A stretch of 55,095 nucleotides of DNA from Planktothrix sp. FACHB-1365 (GTDB lineage: Bacteria; Cyanobacteriota; Cyanobacteriia; Cyanobacteriales; Microcoleaceae), in assembly GCF_014697575.1 (NCBI RefSeq), contig NZ_JACJSC010000037.1, positions 1 to 55,095 of the forward strand, read 5' to 3'. Both the position numbers and the translations under genes were made by a program. Below are positions 21,914 to 30,624 of the stretch, piece after piece. Positions within the stretch are counted from its first letter, which is position 1. Every line of letters starts with the position of its first letter. The notes beneath the pieces are model-generated. The model saw only the letters and a list, made by a program, of their open reading frames with translations, searched no databases and was not told where the DNA came from.

Positions 21914-23209
21914 ATGCTGCGAATTATTACTCAGTGGGTTGAAGCACAAGCTGAATTGCGACGGATCTCTGACCGTACCCATGATGACACGATGATCCAT
22001 AAAGAGGCAACGGTGCGGGAGGTGCTGCAAACAGTTCGGCGTCAAGGAGATAAAGCACTTCTCCACTACACGGAAGAATTTGATCAACAGACCTTAACAT
22101 TAGACCAATTGCGGGTGAGTGGTTCAGAGTTAGACGCAGCTTACCAACAAGTGTCTAAAGAATTACTCAATGCGATCCAGTTGGCCCGCAAACAAATTGA
22201 AGCCTTTCACCGCCAACGGATTCCCAAGTCTTGGGTTCAGTTTGAAAATGACGAGGTGGTTCTCGGAAAACGATATACTCCCGTTGATCGGGCTGGACTT
22301 TATGTACCGGGGGGTAAAGCTTCGTACCCTAGTACCGTGTTGATGAATGCGGTTCCGGCTCAAGTCGCCAAAGTGCCTCGGATTGTCATGGTCACACCCC
22401 CAGGGCCAGATCATAAAATTAATCCGGCGGTTTTAGTCGCGGCTCAGGAAGCCGGGGTACATGAAATTTATCGGGTTGGGGGAGCACAAGCGGTTGCTGC
22501 TTTGGCCTATGGCACGGAAACCATCCCGAAAGTGGATGTAATTACCGGCCCTGGTAATATTTATGTGACGTTGGCGAAAAAATTGGTTTATGGAACCGTG
22601 GGCATTGATTCCCTAGCGGGGCCATCGGAAGTTTTAGTGATTGCGGATAGCTTGGCGAACCCGGTTCATGTGGCGGCGGATTTATTAGCCCAAGCGGAAC
22701 ACGATACCTTAGCGGCGGCGATTTTATTAACAACGGATTCAGCTTTAGCCCGACAAGTGGTGGCAGAGGTTGAGCGACAGTTAGTGAACCATCCCCGACG
22801 CACCTTAACAGAAAAAGCCATCGCCCATTATGGTTTAGTGGTCGTTGTAGAATCCTTGGAGGCGGCGGCTCAATTATCCAATGAGTTTGCCCCCGAACAC
22901 TTGGAATTAGAAGTGGCGGAACCTTGGGATTTACTCGAAAGTATTCGCCATGCCGGGGCTATCTTTTTAGGTTGTTCCACACCGGAGGCCGTTGGGGATT
23001 ATTTAGCTGGCCCTAACCATACCTTACCGACATCGGGCGCCGCCCGTTATGCATCAGCCCTAGGGGTGGAAACTTTTATGAAACATTCGAGTTTAATTCA
23101 GTATTCTCCAACGGCTTTACAGAAGGTGGCTGGCGCCATTCAAGTCTTGACCGCCGCCGAAGGTTTACCGTCTCATGGGGACTCGGTACGGCTGAGAACG
23201 GAACCTTAG
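21914..23209 (+). CDS. hisD: Histidinol dehydrogenase
   Basis: This enzyme catalyses the last two steps of histidine biosynthesis, oxidising L-histidinol to histidine with NAD+ and zinc. Seen are the GGKASYPSTVLMNAVPAQVA block, VGGAQAVAALAYGTETIPKVD, ITGPGNIYVTLAKKLV, DSLAGPSEVL, LLAQAEHD (zinc glutamine/histidine), NEFAPEHLE with its catalytic Glu/His pair, and the end region GPNHTLPT. The open frame reaches back to 21770, but the extra 48 residues look unlike the family. I start at the ATG at 21914 (MLRIITQWVEAQ), giving 431 residues, the normal length. It is a single gene, not in a his operon, as is usual in cyanobacteria. Confidence 0.96.
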   Translation: MLRIITQWVEAQAELRRISDRTHDDTMIHKEATVREVLQTVRRQGDKALLHYTEEFDQQTLTLDQLRVSGSELDAAYQQVSKELLNAIQLARKQIEAFHRQRIPKSWVQFENDEVVLGKRYTPVDRAGLYVPGGKASYPSTVLMNAVPAQVAKVPRIVMVTPPGPDHKINPAVLVAAQEAGVHEIYRVGGAQAVAALAYGTETIPKVDVITGPGNIYVTLAKKLVYGTVGIDSLAGPSEVLVIADSLANPVHVAADLLAQAEHDTLAAAILLTTDSALARQVVAEVERQLVNHPRRTLTEKAIAHYGLVVVVESLEAAAQLSNEFAPEHLELEVAEPWDLLESIRHAGAIFLGCSTPEAVGDYLAGPNHTLPTSGAARYASALGVETFMKHSSLIQYSPTALQKVAGAIQVLTAAEGLPSHGDSVRLRTEP

Positions 23210-23329
23210 AATCAGCGACTTCTCTCAACATTCATGGGGATGTGTAACGTCTTGCCTTTAGAATAGGAGTTTGAGTCCTGCTAGATTTCAAATTCCAGAT
23301 TTTTCCATTGTTTTAGAGGAGACGTTGCT

Positions 23330-23761
23330 GTGCTGAATACGATTTTGGTTGCTGTGGATGATTCACCGACTGCGAAGTTTGTGATTGAGGCACTGGGCCA
23401 ACTACAATTGCAACCCACAACAAACGTGATCTTCTCTCATGTGGTGCCAACGGTGGCATCGGATTTTGATTTGGTGGCTGATAGACCTCATCTGGGTAGT
23501 GATGAGTTTCCTTATCGTCATATTGAAAAGCAACTTCGAGGTTATCAGGATCAGTTAGATTGTGAAAGTGAAATTGAAATTGTGGCGGGTGACCCAGCAG
23601 AGGAAATTATTCGGTTAGCCAATATTTATAAAGCGGATTTGATTATCATTGGGAGTCGGGGACTAACGGGGGTCAAACGAATTTTACAAGGGTCGGTGAG
23701 TTCTCAGGTGGTTTCGGAAGCCAATTGTTCGGTTTGGGTGGTTAAGGAAGTTGAGGGTTAG
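23330..23761 (+). CDS. Universal stress protein (UspA family)
   Basis: A 143-residue single UspA domain. It starts with the ILVAVDDSPTAK strand and nucleotide-loop Asp, has the LIIIGSRGLTGVKRILQGSVSSQVV block (G-x2-G-x9-G-S) that binds ATP in one subgroup of the family, and ends in CSVWVVKE. The start is a GTG at 23330, preceded by a good ribosome site (AGAGGAGA). It is a separate transcription unit 120 bases after hisD. Its physiological role (stress or growth arrest) is from the family only. Confidence 0.93.
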   Translation: MLNTILVAVDDSPTAKFVIEALGQLQLQPTTNVIFSHVVPTVASDFDLVADRPHLGSDEFPYRHIEKQLRGYQDQLDCESEIEIVAGDPAEEIIRLANIYKADLIIIGSRGLTGVKRILQGSVSSQVVSEANCSVWVVKEVEG

Positions 23762-23795
23762 TTGAACGTTAAGACTTTTTAACCCTCCGTTCAAC
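23761..23795 (+). terminator. Possible bidirectional stem-loop between convergent genes
   Basis: GTTGAACG (23761-23768) pairs perfectly with CGTTCAAC (23788-23795). The loop contains a T5 run, and a T6 follows only at about 23805. It sits directly after the stress-protein stop and faces the convergent yyaL-type gene, so a role in termination is likely but not classical. Confidence 0.45.
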
Positions 23796-23906
23796 AGGAT
23801 GCCTATTTTTTGACGACAGCAACAGTAAAATAGCCCAGAAAATTCCTAACTTGTCCCCTACTAAATCGGCTGGGAGGGTATTAACCCACACAGCCAACCG
23901 TTTAAG

Positions 23907-25976
23907 TTAAGAACGAGTTTGACTTGCTTGCAATTGTTGTAACATTTCCTCAGAACTTTGGGCGGGTTTGTTACATTTTAATCCCTGACAAACTAACCCG
24001 ATAATATCCTGGGGAAGGGTGTTATCTGCTTTAAAAATAATAGCCGGGAAATATTGAATACTCAACTCTGAAATTTGTTCGGGAAAAGTTCTAACTAAAG
24101 TATTATTCCGATACCAATCTAAGGCTGTAAATAAACTGGGACAGGCTTGGGGGGATTTTTGCATCACGGAACTAAAGGCGGTTAAGCCTTGTTCAGCTAA
24201 ATCTAAAAGTTCCAGATTTTCGGTTAATAAAAACAGACGGACTAAATTAGAAATGGCGACCCCATTGGCGGCGGGAGTTGCATTATCAATATAGCTGCGT
24301 TCTCGAATTAATAAATCTTCTCCTGTGTCTTTAGCAGTATTAAAATATCCGCCCAATTCCACACTCCAGAGTAAATTATTAAATTCTTCTTGAACTTTTT
24401 TGGCTTGTTCTAACCAATAATCGGGCTGTACAGAATCAGGTGTTACCGTTAAACTCGCTTGATGTAAATCAATCAACGCTTTAATCAATAACGCATAATC
24501 TTCAGATTGAGCAACAACGTCCGGTTGTCCTTCATAATTTACCCGATGTAAGCGTCCGTCTATCCACTGGTTTTTAAGAATAAATTGAGTCGCTTTTGTG
24601 GCTAATTCTAAATATTCAACGTCTCCCAAAATTCGCGCGGCTGTGGCTAAACCAGAAATCATTAAACTATTCCAAGCTACGATCATTTTAGTATCCGTAA
24701 CGGGGGGAATTCTTCCTAACCAATCATGGGTTTTTGCTTCTTGATTATTGCGAGCCGGAGCAAAGGTTTTTACCGTTTCTGGTAATTCTCCATAGCGAAC
24801 TTTAAAAAGTTTGGCTAAAGCCGATTCAATAATAGGGCTGAACTCATCTGCATTTGTTCTTTGTAGAACATTTTTTCCTTCAAAATTCCCCGCTTTTGTA
24901 ATGGTAAATTGTTCTTGTAAAACGGTATATTCTTCGGGAGTTAAAACTTGTTCTAGTTCGCTATTATGCCAAACATAAAAGGCTCCTTCTTCCGGTTCTG
25001 ATTCGTCGGGAGCGGTAAAATTATCAGCATCTTGAGACGCATAAAAATACCCTTCTGGAGCCGTCATTTCCCGTTTTAACCAAGCTACAGTTCCTTGAAT
25101 TGACCGTTTAAAAGCCGGTTTTTGAATGCCCGCACTCCATAAATTCGCTAAATATTCAACAATTTGTCCATTATCATAGAGCATTTTTTCAAAGTGGGGA
25201 ACTGTCCAAGTCGGGTCAACGGTATAGCGATGAAATCCTCCCGCAACGTGATCATAAATTCCCCCTAATGCTAAGTCTAAACCCCGTTGGGTACAAGCTT
25301 GTTTAGCATCATATTGACCCTCAAGATTAAACCGAATTCTTCGCAATGCCATGTCTGTATATGGAATCATCGGAAACCTTGGCCCCCCATATTCATTCCG
25401 GCTAACAACCCCGGTATTAGCTTCTAATCCTTTTTGTAATAAATCTTCCGTTAATTCAGAAACGGGTAAGATTGTAGCTTGTTGCAAATGCGTCATGATT
25501 TCATCTTTAAACGCTTGCAATTTAGTTTTTTCTAAGTCATAAAATCGACGAATCGCTTGTAAAACTTCTAAAAATCCAGGTCTACCATAACGGGGTTCTA
25601 CAGGAAAATAAGTGCCGCCATAAAAGGGAATTCGTTCGTCAGGAGTTAAGAATATATTTAACGGCCATCCCCCTTGACCCGTCATCATTTGTAAAGCTTG
25701 CATATAAATACTATCAATTTCTGGCCGTTCTTCTCGATCTACTTTAATCGGGAGAAAATGTTGATTCATATATTGGGCAATTCCTGGATCAGAAAATGCC
25801 TCTCCTTCCATAACGGTGCACCAATGACAACTCGAATAACCAATAGATAGAAAAATCGGTTTATTGGCTAACCGTGCTGTTTCTAAAGCTTCGTCACACC
25901 AAGGCCACCAATCAATGGGATTTTCTGCGTGTTTGCGAAGATAAAGACTTTTGGATTCAGAAAGACGATTAACCAT
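23907..25976 (-). CDS. YyaL/DUF255 thioredoxin-fold protein with N-glycan-type barrel
   Basis: A 689-residue protein of the YyaL (spermatogenesis-associated protein 20) family. The N-terminal thioredoxin-like domain (about 1-165) starts RLSESKSLYLRKHAENPIDW and carries the redox motif C50-H-W-C53. The rest (about 190-680) is an alpha/alpha-barrel similar to N-acyl-glucosamine epimerases and glycosidases, with the HYTVDPTWTVPHFEKMLYDNG, YASQDAD and DAVAWNSLMI-like blocks. There is no signal peptide, so it is cytosolic. The biochemical function of the family is not established. It is convergent with the stress protein and divergent from the propeller gene at 26150. Confidence 0.93.
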   Translation of the reverse strand: MVNRLSESKSLYLRKHAENPIDWWPWCDEALETARLANKPIFLSIGYSSCHWCTVMEGEAFSDPGIAQYMNQHFLPIKVDREERPEIDSIYMQALQMMTGQGGWPLNIFLTPDERIPFYGGTYFPVEPRYGRPGFLEVLQAIRRFYDLEKTKLQAFKDEIMTHLQQATILPVSELTEDLLQKGLEANTGVVSRNEYGGPRFPMIPYTDMALRRIRFNLEGQYDAKQACTQRGLDLALGGIYDHVAGGFHRYTVDPTWTVPHFEKMLYDNGQIVEYLANLWSAGIQKPAFKRSIQGTVAWLKREMTAPEGYFYASQDADNFTAPDESEPEEGAFYVWHNSELEQVLTPEEYTVLQEQFTITKAGNFEGKNVLQRTNADEFSPIIESALAKLFKVRYGELPETVKTFAPARNNQEAKTHDWLGRIPPVTDTKMIVAWNSLMISGLATAARILGDVEYLELATKATQFILKNQWIDGRLHRVNYEGQPDVVAQSEDYALLIKALIDLHQASLTVTPDSVQPDYWLEQAKKVQEEFNNLLWSVELGGYFNTAKDTGEDLLIRERSYIDNATPAANGVAISNLVRLFLLTENLELLDLAEQGLTAFSSVMQKSPQACPSLFTALDWYRNNTLVRTFPEQISELSIQYFPAIIFKADNTLPQDIIGLVCQGLKCNKPAQSSEEMLQQLQASQTRS

Positions 25977-26090
25977 GAGAAATACCTAAAGATGTTTTTA
26001 GACTCAATCGATTTTAGTTTAACATTTTGATTCTGTTCTGGGTATGGATTTTTTGATTAGCAATTCATGGTTTAATATTAAGTCTGGGTG

Positions 26091-26115
26091 GAGACGCGCC
26101 ATGGCACGTCTCTAC
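26091..26115. repeat. GAGACG...CGTCTC palindrome
   Basis: GAGACG-CGCCATGGCA-CGTCTCTAC, about 35 bases ahead of the propeller gene start. A near-identical copy is at 38399-38422, and related GTAGAGACGTTG hairpins form the core of the two MITEs. Confidence 0.75.
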
Positions 26116-26149
26116 GGGGATTATTTATTATATTCAGGGTTTTAATATT

Positions 26150-27715
26150 ATGGTTTCTCGCCGACAGTTTAATCAACTTGCTGCTTATTTTTCTGTGGGA
26201 TCATTAATTCCTCCCTCTATTTCTAAGCTGTTTAATTTTAACACAACAGAAGCCGAAATTCAACAGGAATTCAAAACATTATTATCGATTTTAGATCCAG
26301 AAATTGAACTTTTAGTCCCCACCTATTTAGGAAATGATCAACGGCGTTTTTATGGTCGAGGTGTGCCTGAAAATATTAAACAAATTCATAAATTTCCATT
26401 AGGAACCGGGGTTACTTATGTCGGACGAACTCGTAAAGTTTGGAGTGGGGCAGGATGGACAGGACAACCGACGATTACAAGAGATCGAGGGAAAACCTAT
26501 TTAATTATAGGGGCATTTGATCATTATTTAAGAAAAATAGAATTAGACACACAGCAGGAAATTTGGAGGTATAAATTTGATGATGTGATTAAAGGAACAT
26601 CCAGTATTTATATTGATGAAACAGCAACGGACGAGAATAAAATTGTTGTTTTACAAGGCAGTCGCAGCAGTTTATCTAAAGGCGGATTAGCCACCAGTTT
26701 TCGGGCAATTTCCTTTAGGACTGGAAAAGAACTTTGGAAGTTAAATTTACGTTCTACCCCCAGTTATAGTCGAGATAATGATAGTTCTCCTTTATATTTA
26801 GGAGATGGAGTCATTTTTAATGCGGGAGAAAATGCCATTGGTTATTTTCTTAATAGTTCGGTTAAAACGGCAGAAAAAAAATCAGGATTTTTACAACCTC
26901 AAATTTTATCGGAAGTAAAACTCTATGGAGATGGAGATAGTAGCCGACATGGGGGAAATTTAGTCAGTGAATCTTCTCCCTCGCGGTTAGGAAATCGAAT
27001 TTTTATGGCATCGGGTTCAGGACATATTTATGGAATTGATTTAAAAACCCGAAAAATTGTTTGGGATTTTTATACAGGTTCAGATATTGATGGTTCGGCG
27101 GTTATTTCTCAAGATGGAAAGTTATTCTGTGCAATTGAAAAACAATATATTCCGGGCAATGGAGGGGTTTTGAAACTAAATCCGAATCGGGAACTGAAAG
27201 ATAGTGTGGAATGGTTTTTACCGACTAAAAATCAACGTTTTAATACCTGGGATGGCGGTATTATCGGTTCTGTGGCGTTGAATGATGAATATAATCCCGA
27301 TGGATTTCCGGCTATTTTTGCCACCAATGCCATCGATGGGTATTTATATATTGGATCTCAAAAGATTACCACCGGAAAAACCGTGAATGGGCCGTTAGGA
27401 ACGGGACAATATAAAACCCCTATAATTTTGGTACAGGAGAAAATCGGAGCTTCGATTTCAACGCCTATTTTTACCGATGGTTATAAATTAGTTACGGCTG
27501 GATATAATGGGGTTTATTTATTTAATTTATATTGGGAAGAAGCGAGAGCCAATCAAAGCAATGTAATTCCTAACGAACGGGGGGAATATTATCGCTTAAG
27601 AGTGGAACAAACGGGACGATTTAAACCGGAGGTTTCTTTCGAGTCAACTCCTGTGGTTTGGCAGGGTCAGGTTATGATTTGTGGACGGGATGGGGGATTA
27701 TATACCTTGGGTTAA
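26150..27715 (+). CDS. Tat-exported PQQ-type beta-propeller protein
   Basis: A 521-residue protein. The N-terminus MVSRRQFNQLAAYFSVGSLI has the S-R-R-x-F Tat signature followed by a weakly hydrophobic segment, so export in folded form is likely. The body has repeated propeller strands such as ITRDRGKTYLIIGAFDHYLRKIELDTQQEIW, GNRIFMASGSGHIYGIDLKTRKIVWDFYTG and MICGRDGGLYTLG, as in PQQ-dependent dehydrogenases and BamB-like proteins. The PQQ-binding catalytic residues of alcohol dehydrogenases are not evident, so it may be a structural or binding propeller. It is monocistronic with an AT-rich upstream region. Confidence 0.85.
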   Translation: MVSRRQFNQLAAYFSVGSLIPPSISKLFNFNTTEAEIQQEFKTLLSILDPEIELLVPTYLGNDQRRFYGRGVPENIKQIHKFPLGTGVTYVGRTRKVWSGAGWTGQPTITRDRGKTYLIIGAFDHYLRKIELDTQQEIWRYKFDDVIKGTSSIYIDETATDENKIVVLQGSRSSLSKGGLATSFRAISFRTGKELWKLNLRSTPSYSRDNDSSPLYLGDGVIFNAGENAIGYFLNSSVKTAEKKSGFLQPQILSEVKLYGDGDSSRHGGNLVSESSPSRLGNRIFMASGSGHIYGIDLKTRKIVWDFYTGSDIDGSAVISQDGKLFCAIEKQYIPGNGGVLKLNPNRELKDSVEWFLPTKNQRFNTWDGGIIGSVALNDEYNPDGFPAIFATNAIDGYLYIGSQKITTGKTVNGPLGTGQYKTPIILVQEKIGASISTPIFTDGYKLVTAGYNGVYLFNLYWEEARANQSNVIPNERGEYYRLRVEQTGRFKPEVSFESTPVVWQGQVMICGRDGGLYTLG

Positions 27716-27828
27716 ATTACCAAACCCAACTTTGCGTCCATTATCTCGTTTCGGGTGTGAACCTCTGCAAAATTTTCTAAGTCTAGTTACTATAAAAGTA
27801 GGGGAGTAGATTCATTCCAAGAGGTCAT

Positions 27829-27870
27829 TCTGAGTTAAGGCGTTGGAGTCCTCGATAAACAGAACTCAGA
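27829..27870 (+). other. Leader or terminator hairpin before the 2TM gene
   Basis: TCTGAGTT (27829-27836) pairs with AACTCAGA (27863-27870), extended by GGTC/GACC with a small bulge. It is followed by CCTTTT only, so it is a weak terminator for the propeller gene or a structure in the leader of the next gene. A TATAAA at 27791-27796 could be the -10 box of that leader. Confidence 0.45.
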
Positions 27871-27940
27871 CCTTTTCAGAATCACTTCTAAATAGACCTT
27901 GATGTCTACGACTTCTAATAAGGAGATTAGGATAATTGCT

Positions 27941-28438
27941 ATGACAAACTCAGATACTCAAATCAGCCGTACCTATTTACAGGAAGATATACAAGAAATT
28001 CTCTATATTGCCATTTGTCGCAAACAAGATAATGAGGAAATGACTCGTCAAGATTTGTTAGAAATTGCTAAAGATTTAGGAATTTCTTACCAAGATTTAG
28101 AACTGGCTGAACAGCAATGGCAGTTACAGAAACAAGAAGCCGATGAAAAGTTAGTCTTTAATGTTTATCGGCGAAATCGACTGAAACAAAATTTAATTCA
28201 GTTTGCTATTGTTAATGGTTTCTTGATTTTAATTAATCTGGTGATTGCTCATAGTATTGGATTTGCAGCGTTTGTCTTTCTATTTTGGGGATTATTTTTA
28301 ACCCTCAGAGCTTGGAAAACTTATCAAACGGAAGGAGACGATTATGAAACGGCTTTCAAAGCATGGCGATTGAAAAAAACCGTTGGGAAATCTATTAATG
28401 CTTTTGCTGATAAAGTTTTAAAAGGATTGCAGTCTTAA
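27941..28438 (+). CDS. 2TM-domain membrane protein
   Basis: A 165-residue protein. The N-terminal ~70 residues are helical and soluble; a TRQDLLEIAKDLGISYQDLELAEQQW segment resembles the short helical module often found before 2TM domains. Two close transmembrane helices follow (LIQFAIVNGFLILINLVIAH and IGFAAFVFLFWGLFLTLRAW), with a cytosolic tail with YETAFKAWRLKK, the hallmark of the 2TM domain family. An upstream TTG/ATG at 27899 keeps the frame open, but AGGAG at 27921-27925 supports the ATG at 27941. Function is unknown; it is probably an inner-membrane regulator. Confidence 0.82.
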   Translation: MTNSDTQISRTYLQEDIQEILYIAICRKQDNEEMTRQDLLEIAKDLGISYQDLELAEQQWQLQKQEADEKLVFNVYRRNRLKQNLIQFAIVNGFLILINLVIAHSIGFAAFVFLFWGLFLTLRAWKTYQTEGDDYETAFKAWRLKKTVGKSINAFADKVLKGLQS

Positions 28439-28463
28439 CGGATAAAATAGAAGAACTCGCCAA

Positions 28464-28509
28464 GAAACGGATGTAGAGATGAGTAAATTTACCTCTTTAC
28501 ATCCGTTTC
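28464..28509. repeat. Strong hairpin after the 2TM gene
   Basis: GAAACGGATGTA (28464-28475) pairs perfectly with TACATCCGTTTC (28498-28509), and four more pairs extend the stem. No T-run follows. It may be a rho-independent-like end, a processing signal or a dispersed palindrome. Confidence 0.65.
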
Positions 28510-28676
28510 TCCCTTTCAGGCTTAAGTATTTCTAACAATTAAAATATATTGCATAATTTAAACAAATGTAAACTTGAACTGAGTGCAAATAAATGTTGCA
28601 AACCGACACACTTTCTAATTTTTCCCCTAAAATAATAAGTATAGAAGACTGACTGATTCTTACGAGGTGAGGCAGT

Positions 28677-28826
28677 ATGAACATCTTAAAATCTGTTAAA
28701 GAAATGATGACCTATCTGACGGAAGCCGCAGGACGGATGTTTGTCGTCAGTGATGATATCTACCCCGAAGTCGGTACGCAACCCTTTGAAGGAACTCCCA
28801 ACAAAGATCCGCGTTGGAAACACTAA
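28677..28826 (+). CDS. 49-residue small protein, unknown function
   Basis: A compact ORF with a good ribosome site (GAGGTGAGG at 28664-28672). The product starts MNILKSVKEMMTYLTEAAGR and ends GTPNKDPRWKH. An amphipathic N-terminal helix of about 20 residues is followed by a valine-rich strand (MFVVSDDIYPEVG) and a proline/charged tail. There is no signal peptide or membrane helix. Coding is supported by the ribosome site and a balanced composition. It has its own ~230-base upstream region and is convergent with the phytol kinase gene. I believe similar proteins occur in other cyanobacteria, but I cannot name a function. Confidence 0.75.
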   Translation: MNILKSVKEMMTYLTEAAGRMFVVSDDIYPEVGTQPFEGTPNKDPRWKH

Positions 28827-28926
28827 AGATAACAACACAATTGAATGTGTGATTACCCCTTGTTTTTTCTCTTGTTTTCAAGATCACTTTAAATCCCTCG
28901 TAATACTTTACGGGGGATTAATCTTT

Positions 28927-29613
28927 TTAGAGGATTTGATTAAGAAAAAAAGCTAAGGACGCACTTCCAAATGGAACAGTAAGATTATCAATTCCATATT
29001 TTGAAAATGTTTCTAACGTCGTTGCTACAAAGGCTACAACTATTGAAATTATCCAAGTTGGTTGATCATTTCCCTGAATAACTAACAAAATGCTAAGGGA
29101 AATCATAAAACTAACGCATAGCATGGTTAGGGAACCTTCCCAACTTTTGCAACTTCCTAAAAAACAATATTGATGTTTACCCCATTTTTGACCAATCACG
29201 GCGGCTAAACCATCCCCCCAAGCCATGATTAAAATCCCTAAAGCAGCATATTGAGGTTGTTGAATTGTCCAAAACCAACCGATTAAAACCCCAATACTAA
29301 TGGCATAGAAAAACGTTCCTAAACTGTTGCGTCCCACACTATTAATACTGGGAAGAATTGGAGTTTGATAGGAAATAATGGCAATGATTCCTGAAATTAC
29401 ACTAGCTGCAATTCCCACCCATGCGGGAATATTTAACCACCAGGCTAATAATATCACATTTCCAGTTCCGATATGTACAATTTTTCGGGAGACTTCAGCA
29501 TTCACTGAAAAAATGCGGTTGAGTCCTTCTGCTATTACTAAAATTAAACCTAACCAAACCGCAACTAACGTGATTTGGAATCCTAAAGAAGGAATTTCAG
29601 TTAAACTCGGCAT
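28927..29613 (-). CDS. Phytol kinase / diacylglycerol-kinase-like (VTE5/SEC59 family)
   Basis: A 228-residue integral membrane protein with about seven hydrophobic helices. The family is recognised from SRKIVHIGTGNVILLAWW near residue 42, NSVGRNSLGTFFYAISIGV near 91, and the CTP-binding block AWGDGLAAVIGQKWGKH...KSWEGSLTML near 130-165, shared with SEC59, DGK1 and the phytol kinases VTE5/Slr1652. In cyanobacteria the likely job is to phosphorylate phytol from chlorophyll turnover, supplying phytyl-diphosphate for tocopherol and chlorophyll. The presence of tocopherol cyclase in this window fits, though the two genes are 20 kb apart. Confidence 0.87.
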   Translation of the reverse strand: MPSLTEIPSLGFQITLVAVWLGLILVIAEGLNRIFSVNAEVSRKIVHIGTGNVILLAWWLNIPAWVGIAASVISGIIAIISYQTPILPSINSVGRNSLGTFFYAISIGVLIGWFWTIQQPQYAALGILIMAWGDGLAAVIGQKWGKHQYCFLGSCKSWEGSLTMLCVSFMISLSILLVIQGNDQPTWIISIVVAFVATTLETFSKYGIDNLTVPFGSASLAFFLNQIL

Positions 29614-29703
29614 GGAATTAATCGGGTGTAAATTAATCTAAACTATTAGTATACGCTGATTGTTGGATTTTCAGAATTCCTCTAACCTTTATTCTTTTTA
29701 AGT

Positions 29704-30624
29704 ATGTCAGAACTCAGCTACTCCAATGATGTATTATCTAAGCATCAATTTTTGGTCAAAGAAAAATTTGGTCAAGTTAATGTTTACGGAAAAAATGCTC
29801 AATCTTTATTAAATAAAGCCACAGGTTTTATTCGAGATTATGATTTTACCCTTAATCCCTATCGTGGATGTCAATATGGATGTAGCTATTGTTATGCGGT
29901 GGCGTTTAGTCCGAATTCTCAGATGCAAAAAGAGTGGGGAAATTGGGTGATTATTAAAGAAAATGCCGTGGAAATGTTAGAAAAAGAATTACAACGATGG
30001 TATCGTCGTCATCCTGATAAACCGCCGAGTATTTATATGAGTAGTGTTACTGACCCCTATCAACCCATTGAAGCCAAAGTGCAACTAACTCGGCAATTAT
30101 TAGAAGTCATGATTAAGTATCAACCGATTTTAGTCATTCAAACTCGGAGTCCGATGATTACGAGGGATATTAATTTATTACAACAGTTTAAATCCTTAAG
30201 AATTAATCTAAGTATTCCCACAGGAAGCGAAGCCGTTAAACGAGATTTTGAACCTCAATCACCCAGTATTAAATCTCGAATTCAGGCGATAGGAAAATTA
30301 AGATATAATATTCCCTTTCAAACCGGACATGATATCCGATTTTCGATTACAATTACGCCTCTATTACCGACTTTACCCGAACATCAAGATGCTTTTATTT
30401 TAAAGTTGGGTTTTGTTGATAGAATTGTAATTCAAGAGTTTCATCCCACTCAAAATAAAAGTTTAGTCGCTTCTACCCGTGAACAAGCGATCGCCCTTAA
30501 AGAAAAATACGCTTGGTGGTATAATCAAGAGCAGGAAAATTATTCTCAGTTTAAACAAAAATTAGAGTTTTTGCTCAGTGATGTAGAAATTAAAGAGGGA
30601 CGAGAAGGATTTGGCTATGATTAA
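29704..30624 (+). CDS. Radical SAM protein, SplB/Rv2578c type
   Basis: A 306-residue protein. The 4Fe-4S cluster is bound by C56, C60 and C63 (RGCQYGCSYCYA), the C-x3-C-x2-C pattern of radical SAM enzymes. The surrounding LNPYRGCQYGCSYCYA and SVTDPYQPIEAKVQLTRQLLE, then VIQTRSPMITRDINLL and SIPTGSEAVKRDFEP, match the 'SPL family radical SAM protein' (spore-photoproduct-lyase-like, Rv2578c) group. Substrate is unknown; DNA photoproduct repair should not be assumed outside spore formers. Its last codons overlap the start of the next gene by eight bases, so the two are translated together. Confidence 0.88.
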   Translation: MSELSYSNDVLSKHQFLVKEKFGQVNVYGKNAQSLLNKATGFIRDYDFTLNPYRGCQYGCSYCYAVAFSPNSQMQKEWGNWVIIKENAVEMLEKELQRWYRRHPDKPPSIYMSSVTDPYQPIEAKVQLTRQLLEVMIKYQPILVIQTRSPMITRDINLLQQFKSLRINLSIPTGSEAVKRDFEPQSPSIKSRIQAIGKLRYNIPFQTGHDIRFSITITPLLPTLPEHQDAFILKLGFVDRIVIQEFHPTQNKSLVASTREQAIALKEKYAWWYNQEQENYSQFKQKLEFLLSDVEIKEGREGFGYD

